A stretch of 40,136 nucleotides of DNA from Xanthobacteraceae bacterium (GCA_019745775.1 JAIESR010000056.1:1-40136), one strand, 5' to 3'. Shown: positions 8,123 to 16,948, numbered from the stretch's first letter. Notes: generated by a model from the letters alone, not told the origin. Numbers and translations are program-made.

Positions 8123-9880
8123 ATGCCTGCGGAACCTACTGCGTTATCAACCGTCCCGCCGTCGGAGCCGCCGGCGGACGCGGACTATGACGCCATTTGC
8201 GCAGCGGTGACGGCGACCGCACGCGGGCGCTGGTTCCTGGACGAATTCGCCAAGCGCAACCGCAACAGCGATACCTCACAGGTCCTGGCCGCCATTGCCA
8301 GCATGCAGGCGGCGGTCGTCGGCGAGCGCGTGCAGCAGGCCAACCGCGATGCTCACCAGGAGGTCCGTATCGAGCTCTTGGAAATGGCGCGCACCATTGC
8401 GCAGGCGCGCGCGGCAGCAGCCGAGAGCCGGCCCCTGCCCTCGCAGGCTGGCGCCGCCGAACCAGCGGGCGCGGTGACGCCGGATGTCGCGGCCGCCGCC
8501 GAGCGGCTGCGCCAGATCGCATGGACCATGCGCGCCTGCGGCATCGAGCTTCCCGCTTCGGATCAGGTCGCGCAGATCGCAGAGACAATCCTCTCCGCCG
8601 ATGCATTGCGCGGCCTCGGCGAGCAGCGCGCGCAGAAGCTCACCGAGGCGCTCACCCATCTCGAGCGACGCATCGACCGGATGCTCGACGGCCATCGCAC
8701 GGCAAGAGTCGCAGCCGCCGAGCCTGCCGCGGACGCGCCGCCGCCACCTCATCGCGACGAGCACGGCGCGCCGCTGGCGACCGCAGCGGTAGCCATGATC
8801 GCCAACGCGATGCGCGCCGACGCAGCGGCGGCGGCCGAAACGGCGACGGCTATCCCCGAGAGAACCGCACCTACTGCATCCGACATCGCCGAATATCCGA
8901 TGGACGACGACGTGGTACTCACGGTCGCGGACAGCACCGGTGCACCGGCGGCCGCCGCCGCGCTGGCAGCCGAGCCTGATTCCTTGGCTGTTGATCCAGC
9001 ACCGGCCGCCGACGCCGAGCCGGTCGTACGGCCGGATGCCCGTGCCGTGGCTCCGCAGGATGAGCGTGTCGAGCTTGAGATCGAACCGCTGGTACCGGCA
9101 AAGCCTCCAGCAGAGGATGGCGCCGACGCCGAATTCGCCGGTCTCCAGCTGGAGCCGCTGGCGATTGCCCCCGCAGTCGCGGATGAGCCGCCAAGCCAGC
9201 CGCAGCCGGCTGCCTTAGAAGAGACGGCGGTCAGCGTGGCGGAAGAGAAGCCCGATGATCCACCGCCGTCGGCCACCGTCGCCGATGTTGCGGCCGATCT
9301 GCCGGTGGACCCACTATTGCCGGCGACGGCCATTGCCCGGCCCGAAGCGGAGCCCGTCACGCCGGCTTCAGACGCAAACCGCGATCTGCCCCTGACGTAT
9401 GCAGCCGATGAGGCCGCAGTCGCCGAGCCTCAAGCGATCGAGCCCAAAGTAACCCAGGCTAGTGCGATTGCGCTGCAGGTCGATCAGGACCTCGACGGCC
9501 TCTCCGACGACGGGCCAGATCACGGCCTGGACGATGCGGCCGCGCAGTCTCCGGTCACGCCGGCCGCTCCCGCGCGCCCGCAGCTGGTTCATGCCGCCGA
9601 GCGGGAGGAGGAGCCAGCGGAGTTTCTGCTCGAAAAGGCGCCCCGCAACGTGCCGGTGTCCGCATTGGTCGCCAGCGCGCAGGCGTCCCGCGCGCAGCTC
9701 TCCGATACCCTGGCCGCGATCGAGAGCGAGTTGTTCGGCAGCACGCGGCCACCTGCGGACGCGCCACCAGGTCCGGCGGAGGGAGCCATCCCCGCCAAGC
9801 CCGCGCGGGCGGCGGCACAGGGTCCACTCGGCGCGCTCATGGCGATGAGCGAGGAAGAACGTATTGCGCTGTTTTCGTGA
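8123..9880 (+). CDS. Uncharacterised 585-aa protein, conserved ends with Ala/Pro/Glu-rich middle
   Basis: I do not know a function. The start at ATG 8123 is supported by GGAGGGTG about 10 nt upstream and by the conserved N-terminal block after it: ADYDAICAAVTATARGRWFL and EFAKRNRNSDT (residues 19-51), a motif I recognise from uncharacterised Rhizobiales proteins. Residues 60-240 are helical with heptad-like stretches (possible coiled coil). Residues 240-520 are acidic, Ala/Pro/Asp/Glu-rich and probably disordered. The C-terminus is again conserved: VSALVASAQASRAQLSDTLA and a final GALMAMSEEERIALFS. There is no signal peptide or membrane segment. The pattern of two short conserved ends joined by a fast-evolving tether suggests a cytoplasmic adaptor or scaffold, which is inference. 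Confidence 0.72.
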   Translation: MPAEPTALSTVPPSEPPADADYDAICAAVTATARGRWFLDEFAKRNRNSDTSQVLAAIASMQAAVVGERVQQANRDAHQEVRIELLEMARTIAQARAAAAESRPLPSQAGAAEPAGAVTPDVAAAAERLRQIAWTMRACGIELPASDQVAQIAETILSADALRGLGEQRAQKLTEALTHLERRIDRMLDGHRTARVAAAEPAADAPPPPHRDEHGAPLATAAVAMIANAMRADAAAAAETATAIPERTAPTASDIAEYPMDDDVVLTVADSTGAPAAAAALAAEPDSLAVDPAPAADAEPVVRPDARAVAPQDERVELEIEPLVPAKPPAEDGADAEFAGLQLEPLAIAPAVADEPPSQPQPAALEETAVSVAEEKPDDPPPSATVADVAADLPVDPLLPATAIARPEAEPVTPASDANRDLPLTYAADEAAVAEPQAIEPKVTQASAIALQVDQDLDGLSDDGPDHGLDDAAAQSPVTPAAPARPQLVHAAEREEEPAEFLLEKAPRNVPVSALVASAQASRAQLSDTLAAIESELFGSTRPPADAPPGPAEGAIPAKPARAAAQGPLGALMAMSEEERIALFS

Positions 9881-9893
9881 TACCGCCGCGCCG

Positions 9894-10889
9894 TCAGGCG
9901 GCGATCAGTTGATGAAACAGCCCGGCGTCGACGTTGCCGCCTGAGAGCACGCCGACCACGACCTTACCCTTGACGTCGAGCTTGCCGGCGAGCAGCGCCG
10001 CGAGGCCGATCGCTCCCCCGGGCTCGACGACCAGCTTGAGCTCGCGGAACGCGAAAGCGACGGCGCGGCCGACCTCGGCGTCGCTCGCGGAAATTCCTTC
10101 GCCCACGAGCTTGCGGTTGATCTCGAAGGTGATCGCGCCCGGCGTATTGGTCATCAGCGCGTCGCAGATCGTGCCGCTCATGCGCGCATTGATCTCGCGC
10201 TTGCCGCTCCTGAACGAGCGTGCGGTGTCGTCGAAGCCCTCGGGCTCAGCGGAATAGAATTTTGCACCCGGCACGCGCGCCTTGATCGCGAGCGCGATGC
10301 CGGCGATGAGGCCGCCGCCTGAGGCACCGACCACGACGACGTCGGGCTTCAAGCCGAGCGCGGAAAGATCCTCGATGATCTCGCGGCCGGCGGTGCCCTG
10401 CCCCGCGATCACCATCGGATCGTCGAACGGCGGCACGAGCACGGCGCCACGCTTGGTGGCGATTTCGCGCGCGATCGCGGTGCGATCCTCGCGGTCGCGG
10501 TCATAAAGCACGACTTCTGCGCCGAGCGCCGCGGTGCGCTCGCGTTTGGGCCGCGGCGCATCCGACGGCATCACGATAACCGCCGGCATGCCGAGGATCT
10601 TGGCCGCCGCCGCCACACCTTGCGCGTGGTTGCCGGAGGAATAGGCCACGACTCCCCCACCGCGGCGCTCGTGGGGGATCGTCGACAGCTTGTTGTAGGC
10701 GCCGCGGAACTTGAACGAGCCGGTGCGTTGAAGCGTCTCGGCCTTGAGGAACACCCGCGCGCCGACCGCTGCGTCGAGCACCGGCGAGGAAATCAGCGGG
10801 GTGCGCAGCGCCACGCCCGCGAGCCGCGAGGCCGCGGCGTCGACGTCGGCGGCGGTGGGCAACGGGGCTGAGGCTTGCGGATCGGCCAT
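9894..10889 (-). CDS. PLP-dependent threonine ammonia-lyase / serine racemase-like enzyme
   Basis: A 331-aa cytoplasmic fold-type II PLP enzyme that deaminates threonine or serine, or racemises serine. The Schiff-base lysine is Lys60 in TGSFKFRGA; SSGNHAQG (substrate loop) and GASGGGLIAG (phosphate-binding glycine loop) are intact. It lacks the C-terminal ACT-like regulatory domain of biosynthetic IlvA, so it belongs with short catabolic TdcB/serine-racemase/hydroxyaspartate ammonia-lyase types. The ATG at 10889 gives the normal family N-terminus; a frame reaching 11000 would add an Arg-rich leader running into the terminator of the next gene. It is convergent with the 585-aa gene, with a 13-bp gap that contains part of a GC hairpin (CGCCGC at 9884-9889, GCGGCG at 9898-9903). 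Confidence 0.87.
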   Translation of the reverse strand: MADPQASAPLPTAADVDAAASRLAGVALRTPLISSPVLDAAVGARVFLKAETLQRTGSFKFRGAYNKLSTIPHERRGGGVVAYSSGNHAQGVAAAAKILGMPAVIVMPSDAPRPKRERTAALGAEVVLYDRDREDRTAIAREIATKRGAVLVPPFDDPMVIAGQGTAGREIIEDLSALGLKPDVVVVGASGGGLIAGIALAIKARVPGAKFYSAEPEGFDDTARSFRSGKREINARMSGTICDALMTNTPGAITFEINRKLVGEGISASDAEVGRAVAFAFRELKLVVEPGGAIGLAALLAGKLDVKGKVVVGVLSGGNVDAGLFHQLIAA

Positions 10890-10965
10890 GGCGGAACGGT
10901 AACGCCGCAATGCGGGCCAGAGCAAGGCGCGATGCAAGCGCGCGCGACTGACTTCACCATGCAAG

Positions 10966-10991
10966 AAGCCCCGGGCTTGCGCCCGGGGCTT
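10966..10991 (-). terminator. Rho-independent terminator of the 11.0-11.8 kb barrel gene (copy 1)
   Basis: A perfect 11-bp stem AAGCCCCGGGC / GCCCGGGGCTT with loop TTGC lies 30 bp after the stop of the minus-strand outer-membrane gene. The same 26 bases recur after the paralogous gene at 12012-12037. On the minus strand the stem is followed by a short pyrimidine run (TCTTGC). Confidence 0.8.
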
Positions 10992-11020
10992 TGGATTCAC
11001 AGGCCAATACGATCAGGCGA

Positions 11021-11800
11021 TCAGTAGCGCGCCACGACCGGGCTGCCCCAGCCACCAAAGCGCCAATTCAGCCCGACTTTTACGAGGTGTACATGCTGCT
11101 TGATGCTGTAGGTATCGCATACGCCGGCTGGCGTACACAGATCGACGTCCCTGTTACCGAAGTGGCTGTAGTTGTACTCAGCCTTGATCGACCAGTTGCT
11201 GCCAAGCGCCTGCTCGATGCCGCCACCGACCATCCAGCCCCACCGCAGGTCCTTGTCGGATTCCTGAATACCAAGTGGTGCGATCGCGTAGGTGGCTGAG
11301 AATTGCTCGTGTACGAAGGCAGCGCCACCCTTGATGAATACCAGCGTCTGCCCGGTCGCTCCGAAGGCGTAGCCGAATCGCGCGGCGATGCTGCCGATAA
11401 CATCGATTTCGGTGCGGAAGTTCGTCAATTGCCCGGTTGTCAGTCCCCCGATAGCCCTTTCACCATCAATGTCGGCCCACGAAGCCTGTCCCTCGATGCC
11501 GAACACCCAGCGATCGTTCTGCCAGAGATTGCACCCGACTTGGCCGCCTGCAACGAGTCCGTCAACGTCGTGATTGGCATCTGCTATGCCGGCCGGGAAT
11601 ACGAGCGCATCCGGCGATCCGACCTTCTTGCGGCCCCAGGCATAGCCGACATGGCCGCCGATGTAGCAGCCGGTCCAGCTGTAGAGCGTGACAACCGGCA
11701 CCGGCGCCGCCTTGACCGGCATCGGACGCCGAAGATCAGCAGCACTCGCAGGCGCAGCGAGGAGAGCGCTGAGTATCAAGCCACCCAAAATCTTTTTCAT
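11021..11800 (-). CDS. Outer-membrane beta-barrel protein, Omp25/Omp31-like porin family
   Basis: A 259-aa outer-membrane protein. Signal peptide is residues 1-20 (ILGGLILSALLAAPASA before ADL), followed by the short linker RRPMPVKAAPVPVV typical of this family. The barrel then starts with YSWTGCYIGGHVGYAWG. Amphipathic strands alternate with loops, and the last strand HLVKVGLNWRFGG ends VVARY with a terminal aromatic residue for BAM recognition. Four Cys residues (in GCYIG, GCNLW and the CTPAGVC loop) could form disulfides, which is uncommon in the family. The function is structural or a small-molecule pore; the protein is abundant at the surface in related bacteria. It is the downstream member of a tandem pair of paralogues, each with its own terminator. 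Confidence 0.88.
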   Translation of the reverse strand: MKKILGGLILSALLAAPASAADLRRPMPVKAAPVPVVTLYSWTGCYIGGHVGYAWGRKKVGSPDALVFPAGIADANHDVDGLVAGGQVGCNLWQNDRWVFGIEGQASWADIDGERAIGGLTTGQLTNFRTEIDVIGSIAARFGYAFGATGQTLVFIKGGAAFVHEQFSATYAIAPLGIQESDKDLRWGWMVGGGIEQALGSNWSIKAEYNYSHFGNRDVDLCTPAGVCDTYSIKQHVHLVKVGLNWRFGGWGSPVVARY

Positions 11801-12011
11801 CTTGTGCCCCTTTACTGGCCCCTTGGGAGCCCGTCCCGATGGGGAAACTTAGACCGAATCCGTCCGCAATACTGTGACCCTCGCGCAACACTCCAGACAA
11901 ATCGCAAGTTATTGATGTGGCGTCGCTTTTTCGGCATGCTGGGGTCCTATTTTCCGCAGCCCTGTGAAGAACAGCTCCCGAATGCTGTCCGAGGGGCTTT
12001 TTGAGTGGAAA

Positions 12012-12037
12012 AAGCCCCGGGCTTGCGCCCGGGGCTT
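12012..12037 (-). terminator. Rho-independent terminator of the 12.1-12.8 kb barrel gene (copy 2)
   Basis: The same 26-base hairpin as at 10966-10991 (11-bp stem, TTGC loop). On the minus strand it is followed by TTTTT, a full intrinsic terminator. It lies 30 bp after the stop of the second barrel gene and before the promoter region of the first (11801-12011). Confidence 0.88.
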
Positions 12038-12067
12038 CGCATTTTCATCGAGACAGAAGCGTTGCGC

Positions 12068-12796
12068 TCAGTAGCGCGCGACGACTGGGCCACCCCAACC
12101 GCCGAAGCGATAGTTGAGCCGCACGGTCGCGAGGTGAATATCCTGCTCGGCGCGGGCCGTGAACGACGCCGGCGGACCGAAGGTGACATCCTTGTCGCCG
12201 AGATCGACGTAGTTGTACTGCGCCGCAATCGACCAGTTCGGGGCCAAGCCGTACTCGATACCCGCACCGACGGTCCAGCCGGTCCGGTTCTGATTGGTCG
12301 TGGCGGCGACTCCGCCTGTGGTGTAGCGGAATTCGTCGCGCGCCCAGGCGCCGCCGCCCGTAACGTAGATCAGCATGCGGTCGAAGGTCATGCCGACGCG
12401 GCCGGTGAGCATCAGTAGCGAGTTGAGATCCGTGTGGTAGGTGTCGCCGGCAGGGCCCGTTAGGGAGGCGTGACTGCCGTTGATGTCGGTCCAGCTGCCG
12501 GAGAACTCGACACCGAACACGAACTGGCCCGATTGAACGTTAAAGCCGACCTGACCGCCGGCGAGCCAGCCATCGGCGTCATGACAGCCGTCGGTGGCAC
12601 CGGCAAACGTGAAGCACTTCTCGCTCCAGCCGCCGCCAGCGTGAGCACCGATGTAGAAGCCGGACCAGTTGTAGCCGTACGACACCGGCTCCGGTGCCTT
12701 CACCGGCATGCCGCGACGCACAGGCAAGTCGGCTGCCAGTGCGGGTCCGCAAGCGAGCGCCGCGAGCGCGACTCCGGTCAGCAGAAATTTCTTCAT
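12068..12796 (-). CDS. Outer-membrane beta-barrel protein, Omp25/Omp31-like, paralogue of the neighbour
   Basis: A 242-aa outer-membrane protein with a signal peptide to about residue 21 (LLTGVALAALACGPALA before ADLPVR), then the linker RRGMPVKAPEPVSYGYNW and first strand WSGFYIGAHAGGGWS. It shares the order of strands and the C-terminus YRFGGWGGPVVARY with the gene at 11021-11800, so the two arose by tandem duplication. Two Cys in the first external loop (EKCFTF, DGCHDADG) may pair. It is separated from its paralogue by a terminator, so each is probably transcribed independently. A long A/T-rich upstream region (12797-12960) probably carries its promoter. Confidence 0.88.
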   Translation of the reverse strand: MKKFLLTGVALAALACGPALAADLPVRRGMPVKAPEPVSYGYNWSGFYIGAHAGGGWSEKCFTFAGATDGCHDADGWLAGGQVGFNVQSGQFVFGVEFSGSWTDINGSHASLTGPAGDTYHTDLNSLLMLTGRVGMTFDRMLIYVTGGGAWARDEFRYTTGGVAATTNQNRTGWTVGAGIEYGLAPNWSIAAQYNYVDLGDKDVTFGPPASFTARAEQDIHLATVRLNYRFGGWGGPVVARY

Positions 12797-13094
12797 TCGG
12801 GATCCCCCTGTTCGGTTGTAACGAGCGAGTCGTATAGCCTCCCATTGCCGTTTTGGCTGTCACATATCGGCAACGGTGGTTTCAAAAGCGACTGTTCCAA
12901 CCCACTGATTTTCCTTGGTAAATAAAACCCTATACCAAGGGTAACAATATACCGGGTTGCCTTTTCAGCGCCACAGAATGACCCCGCCCGAGCCAAACTG
13001 CGGCATCTCAACGATGTATCCGGCCAATCGTTCCCGCTTATGTTGTCGTCGGTCTGTGGAAAAATTTAATCGGCGCACGCGATCGTCGGGTAAC
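12797..13094. promoter_or_regulatory. 298-bp intergenic region with an 8-bp inverted repeat
   Basis: No gene is apparent between the barrel gene (starts 12796, minus) and thiD (ends 13095, minus). The stretch 12890-12960 is much more A/T-rich than its surroundings and holds a perfect inverted repeat, CCTTGGTA (12913-12920) and TACCAAGG (12933-12940), with a 12-nt loop. This could be an operator for the barrel gene or a terminator hairpin for thiED. A GGAAC at 12898-12894 (minus) with CGTT 18 nt further is longer than the usual EcfG spacing and is not called. Confidence 0.4.
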
Positions 13095-13895
13095 TCACCA
13101 CCACCTGTGGAAATGATGCACCGGCCCATGGCCGGAGCCGATGTCCAGGCGCCGCCCGGCCGCGATCGCTTCGCTGACATAGACCTTGGCTTCCCGCGCG
13201 GCGGCGACCAGATCGAGACCCCCGGCAAGCCCGGCGGCGACCGCCGACGAAAGCGTGCAGCCTGTACCGTGCGTATTCTTGGTGTCGACGCGCGGCGTCG
13301 CGAGTCGCGTGAACGAGGCCGCCAGCACCAGCATATCGACGCTCTCGGCGCTCCGGCCGTGACCGCCTTTGATCAGCACGGTCTGGGCACCCCGGTCGCG
13401 CAGGCGCCCGGCCTGCGCGAGCATCTCGTCCTCGTTGCGCGCCACCGGCTCGTCGAGCAGCGCGGCCGCTTCCGGCAGGTTCGGCGTGATGACGAGCGCG
13501 CGCGGAATCAGAACGCGCTTGAGCACGTCGATCGCCTCCGGATTGAGCAGCCTGTCGCCGGAAGTCGCGACCATCACCGGGTCGAGCACCACGTTCTTCG
13601 CTTTCCAGCGGTCGAGTCCGGCGGCCACCGCCTCGATCACCGCCGGCTGCGACAGCATGCCGATCTTCACCGCACGTACGTCGAGGTCGGAGAACACCGC
13701 GTCGATCTGCGCCGCGATGAATTCCGGCGGCACATCGTGGATGCCGGTGACGCCCTTGGTATTCTGCGCGGTAAGTGCGGTGATCACACTCGCGCCGTAG
13801 ACGCCGAGCGCCGAGAAGGTCTTCAGGTCGGCCTGGATGCCGGCGCCGCCGCTTGAATCCGAACCAGCGATGGTGACGGCGATCGGGGAGCTCAT
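13095..13895 (-). CDS. thiD: Hydroxymethylpyrimidine / phosphomethylpyrimidine kinase ThiD
   Basis: A 266-aa cytoplasmic ribokinase-fold enzyme that phosphorylates HMP and then HMP-P to HMP-PP for thiamine synthesis. It starts with [20 protein letters not shown], the substrate-binding N-terminal motif. [21 protein letters not shown] and [11 protein letters not shown] follow, and [12 protein letters not shown] is the anion hole with the catalytic Cys. Length is normal for ThiD. The ATG at 13895 overlaps the thiE stop as ATGA, so the two are translationally coupled. A His-rich C-terminus ([12 protein letters not shown]) is as in relatives. Confidence 0.95.
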   Translation of the reverse strand: MSSPIAVTIAGSDSSGGAGIQADLKTFSALGVYGASVITALTAQNTKGVTGIHDVPPEFIAAQIDAVFSDLDVRAVKIGMLSQPAVIEAVAAGLDRWKAKNVVLDPVMVATSGDRLLNPEAIDVLKRVLIPRALVITPNLPEAAALLDEPVARNEDEMLAQAGRLRDRGAQTVLIKGGHGRSAESVDMLVLAASFTRLATPRVDTKNTHGTGCTLSSAVAAGLAGGLDLVAAAREAKVYVSEAIAAGRRLDIGSGHGPVHHFHRWW

Positions 13896-14593
13896 GTCTC
13901 GCCTCGCGCCCGCTTGCGCGCCGCGAGCGCGTCATCAACGACCTTGCGCATGGTCCTGGCGGCGGCGGCTGGGTCGCTTGCGAGCGACAGCGCCGAGATC
14001 ACCGACACGCCGTCGGCGCCGGCGGCGATGGTCGCGCCGGCATTCGCCGCATTGATGCCGGCGATCGCGCAGGACGGGAATTTCGGGTCGCGCCGGCGGA
14101 ACACATCGACGATGCGGCGAAGGCCGTCAACGCCGATCGGCGGCTTCTTCTGGTCCTTTGACATGGTGGCATAAACCCCGCCGATACCGACATAATCGAT
14201 CGTCTCGATCGGCGCCGCTTCGGCGAGCGCCTCGGTGTTGATCGAGAGCCCGATGATCGCATTCTTGCCGAGCAGACGGCGGGCGTCATCCGCTGCCATG
14301 TCGGTCTGGCCGACATGCACGCCGTCGGCGCCAGACGCGAGCGCCACGTCGACCCGGTCGTTGATCAGGAGCGGCACGCCGAATGGCGCGAGCGCCGCCT
14401 TCACCGCGCGCGCGGTACCGACCATGGCGCGGGTGTCGCTTCTCTTGTCGCGCAGCTGCACCAGCGTCGCCCCGCCCCGCGCCACGAGCGTCGCGAGCTC
14501 GGGCAGGCTGCGGCCGGCCGTGTGCTCGGGATCGACGATGGCATAGAGGCGGAGATCGACGGGCATTGCTTCATCCAAATCAGTGACTTTCAT
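13892..14593 (-). CDS. thiE: Thiamine-phosphate synthase ThiE
   Basis: A TIM-barrel enzyme of 224-233 aa that joins HMP-PP and thiazole phosphate to thiamine phosphate. Recognisable motifs are [24 protein letters not shown] (pyrophosphate/Mg contacts), [35 protein letters not shown] and [20 protein letters not shown]. The start is uncertain: ATG 14593 gives [15 protein letters not shown], while ATG 14566 gives MPVDLR with GGATG upstream; the latter matches the usual family N-terminus better. No TPP riboswitch core (CTGAGA) is visible upstream. The pair thiE-thiD without other thi genes is a partial set; thiC, thiG and thiS must lie elsewhere. Confidence 0.92.
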   Translation of the reverse strand: MKVTDLDEAMPVDLRLYAIVDPEHTAGRSLPELATLVARGGATLVQLRDKRSDTRAMVGTARAVKAALAPFGVPLLINDRVDVALASGADGVHVGQTDMAADDARRLLGKNAIIGLSINTEALAEAAPIETIDYVGIGGVYATMSKDQKKPPIGVDGLRRIVDVFRRRDPKFPSCAIAGINAANAGATIAAGADGVSVISALSLASDPAAAARTMRKVVDDALAARKRARGET

Positions 14594-14681
14594 TGCGAAA
14601 GTAATGCTTTCACGAGCGAAAGTGTAGCTTGCAACACTGGGGCGTTTTTGCTGGATTGGCGCCATCAGCCGGGAGATTTGC

Positions 14682-14927
14682 ATGATCCCCTTCTTCGTCC
14701 AGATCAAATGCCATCTCGGAAAATCCTACGACGTCGCCAACCGGCTGGCGGACGCCGAGATCGCCTCCGAGATCTATTCCACCGCCGGCGACTTCGACCT
14801 GCTGGTGAAGTTCTACGTCGATGAAGGTACCGACATCGGCCACTTCATCAACGAGAAGGTGCAGACCATTCCCGGTATCCAGGACACCCGCACCATTCTC
14901 ACCTTCAAGGCGTTCGGGGCCACCTAA
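14682..14927 (+). CDS. Stand-alone Lrp/AsnC ligand-binding (RAM) domain protein
   Basis: An 81-aa cytoplasmic protein consisting only of the C-terminal effector-binding domain of Lrp/AsnC regulators, with no helix-turn-helix. Motifs are FFVQIKCHLGKSYDVANRLA, EIYSTAGDFDLLVKFYVDEG and VQTIPGIQDTRTILTFKAF. This is the alpha-beta sandwich in which GDFDLLVK sits at the dimer and ligand interface. Such single-domain proteins oligomerise and bind amino acids; their targets are usually unknown. GGGAG precedes the ATG by 7 nt. It is divergent from thiE and its stop overlaps that of the convergent DMT gene. Confidence 0.88.
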   Translation: MIPFFVQIKCHLGKSYDVANRLADAEIASEIYSTAGDFDLLVKFYVDEGTDIGHFINEKVQTIPGIQDTRTILTFKAFGAT

Positions 14928-15844
14928 GTCGAAGCCGGCGGGCCTTCGGCCGCGCGGGCGCGCTGCAGCCCGAGCTGACGTTCGCGCCAGATCACGAACA
15001 GTCCCGCTGCCGCGATGATCGCCGCGCCCGCGAACACCTGCCAGCCGGGCAGTTCGCTGAACACCAGATAGCCGAGCACCAGCGCCCACAGCATCGACGT
15101 GTAGTCGAACGGCGCGACCAGCGACGCCTCGGCGAGCCGATAGCTCTCGGTCAGGAAGATGTGGGCGAGGCCGCCGAAAATGCCGATGCAGATGAGCCCG
15201 GCAAGATCGCCTAAGCTCGGGGTGAGCCAGCCGAACGGCAACGTGCAAAGCCCGGCGACGGCACAAATCAGCGAAAAGTAGAGCACGATCGAGGACGTCG
15301 TCTCGCTCTTCGCCAGCGAACGGGTCTGCACCGTCGAGCAGGCGCTGAAGAAGGCGCCGACCAGCCCGAAGGCCGCGCCCGTCATCGCGATCGCGTTGCT
15401 GGTGCTGCGCTCGACGTCGAAATGCGGCGACAGCATCACCAGGATGCCGCTAAAGCCGACGATCACGGCGGTCCAGCGATAGACGCGCACGCGCTCCTTG
15501 AGGAAGATCGCCGACAGCGCCACCGTGAACAGCGGCGAGACGTATTGGATCGCAGTGGCGTCGACCACCGGCAGCCGCGCCAGCGACGAGAAGTTGCAGA
15601 ACATCGCGCCGACCGCGGTCAGCCCGCGCCCGAGATGCCGCCAAGGCCGGCCGATGCGGATCGCCGCCATCAGCTCGCGCCGCCAGGCGTAGATGATCAC
15701 CACCGGCAGCACGGCAAACGCGGAACGGAAGAACACCACCTGCCCGACCGGGTAGCGCGCGCCGACATAGCGTACCAGCGTCGACATCAGCGCGAACAGG
15801 AACGCCGCGATGAGCTTGAGCAGGATGGCCTTGGCGAGGTTCAT
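14924..15844 (-). CDS. DMT-superfamily (EamA) permease
   Basis: A 306-aa inner-membrane protein with ten hydrophobic segments arranged as two EamA repeats. The first holds MSTLVRYVGARYPVGQVVFF and the second FFSACSTVQTRSLAKSETTS, with the typical GGLAHIFLTESYRLAEASLV before TM8-9 and FDYTSMLWALVLGYLVFSE. Members export metabolites such as amino acids or S-adenosylmethionine-type compounds; the substrate here is unknown. The last four bases overlap the end of the convergent RAM-domain gene. The ATG at 15844 is in the 101-bp region divergent from a cytochrome gene. Confidence 0.9.
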   Translation of the reverse strand: MNLAKAILLKLIAAFLFALMSTLVRYVGARYPVGQVVFFRSAFAVLPVVIIYAWRRELMAAIRIGRPWRHLGRGLTAVGAMFCNFSSLARLPVVDATAIQYVSPLFTVALSAIFLKERVRVYRWTAVIVGFSGILVMLSPHFDVERSTSNAIAMTGAAFGLVGAFFSACSTVQTRSLAKSETTSSIVLYFSLICAVAGLCTLPFGWLTPSLGDLAGLICIGIFGGLAHIFLTESYRLAEASLVAPFDYTSMLWALVLGYLVFSELPGWQVFAGAAIIAAAGLFVIWRERQLGLQRARAAEGPPAST

Positions 15845-15945
15845 GGGAAGCCTGGGCGGGCGGAAGGAAGCGCGAGGTACTTGACGCGTAGTGCGCTTTC
15901 AAACCTACTAGCAAAAAAAACGACGCCGTCGGGAGAGGGAAACCA

Positions 15946-16947
15946 ATGTCGAACAATCCAATCATCGCGAGGCTCGCGCTCGCGTGCCTGTCTGCGCTGG
16001 CCGCGGCCGCGATCGCCGCACCGGCAGGCGCCCAAGGCGAGAAAGAGACGCCGCCAGCCTGGGCCTATCCGGTCAACCCGCCAGGCTTCAAGCCGCCGCC
16101 CGACGACGGCACCGTGCGGCAGGTTCCCGGCAGCAAAGCCGGCTATACGCTGACGCAGTTGCGCGACCGCTTCCTCGCCCCGAACTGGCATCCCGACGAC
16201 TACCCGCCGATGCCGGAGATCGTCGCGCAGGGCCGCAAGCCCGACGTCTATGCCTGCGGATTCTGCCACCGCGCCGACGGCCCCGGTGGTCCGGAGAACG
16301 CGAACCTCACCGGGCTGCCGAAGTCCTACATCGTTCGCCAGCTGAACGATTTCAAGAACGGCACGCGCAAGAGCTCGGTGCAGGAGCGCGATCCGATGCG
16401 CCTGAAGGAACAGCTCGCCAAGGCGATCACCGACGCCGAGATCGACACCGCCGCCACCTACTTCGCGTCGATCAAGCCGCGCTCGATCGTGCGCGTAGTC
16501 GAATCCAAGACCGCGCCGAAGGTTGCCGTGACCGCCTGGTACTATTCGGCCTTGCCGGGCAACGAGCAGGAACCGATCGGCCAGCGCATCGTCGAGGTGC
16601 CGGAGAACGCCGCGCAATTCGTCAACCGCGACACCCGCGCGCGCTTCGTCGCCTACGTGCCGGAGGGCAGCATCAAGCGCGGCCAGGTGCTCGCCACCAC
16701 CGGCGGCGGCGGCCGGACGCTGCCATGCGGCACCTGTCACGGCGGGCCGGCCATGCGGGGAGTTGCGGTGATCGGCCTTCCGCCGCTCGCCGGCCGCTCG
16801 CCGAGCTACACGGTGCGCCAGCTCTACGACTTCAAGCACGACACCCGAACCGGCAGCCAGGGGGTGATCATGAAGTCGACCGTCAAGGATCTCACGATCG
16901 ACGACATGATCGCGCTCTCCGCCTACATGGCCTCGCTCGAGCCGTAA
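15946..16947 (+). CDS. Periplasmic diheme c-type cytochrome
   Basis: A 333-aa exported electron carrier. Signal peptide is residues 1-29 (LALACLSALAAAAIAAPAGA before Q30). Two class-I-like heme domains are present: CGFCH at 104-108 with LPKSYIVRQLNDFKNGTRKS, and CGTCH at 261-265 with RSPSYTVRQLYDFKHDTRTG. The near-identical block after each heme motif indicates internal duplication. The order CxxCH, S-Y-x-V-R-Q-L-x-D-F is that of the cytochrome c4/c553-like group, usually a periplasmic donor for dehydrogenases or oxidases. GGGAGAGGGAAA precedes the ATG. It ends 1 bp from the convergent ModA-like gene. Confidence 0.9.
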   Translation: MSNNPIIARLALACLSALAAAAIAAPAGAQGEKETPPAWAYPVNPPGFKPPPDDGTVRQVPGSKAGYTLTQLRDRFLAPNWHPDDYPPMPEIVAQGRKPDVYACGFCHRADGPGGPENANLTGLPKSYIVRQLNDFKNGTRKSSVQERDPMRLKEQLAKAITDAEIDTAATYFASIKPRSIVRVVESKTAPKVAVTAWYYSALPGNEQEPIGQRIVEVPENAAQFVNRDTRARFVAYVPEGSIKRGQVLATTGGGGRTLPCGTCHGGPAMRGVAVIGLPPLAGRSPSYTVRQLYDFKHDTRTGSQGVIMKSTVKDLTIDDMIALSAYMASLEP

Positions 16948-16948
16948 G

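Noticed and set aside
12872-12898. EcfG-type promoter for the second barrel gene (minus strand)
   Set aside because: GGAAC and CGTT are 18 nt apart, longer than in the other hits, and the implied leader would be about 70 nt.
14594-14690. A TPP riboswitch before thiE
   Set aside because: No CTGAGA core or matching stem partners are visible in the leader; only a small CTTTC/GAAAG hairpin.
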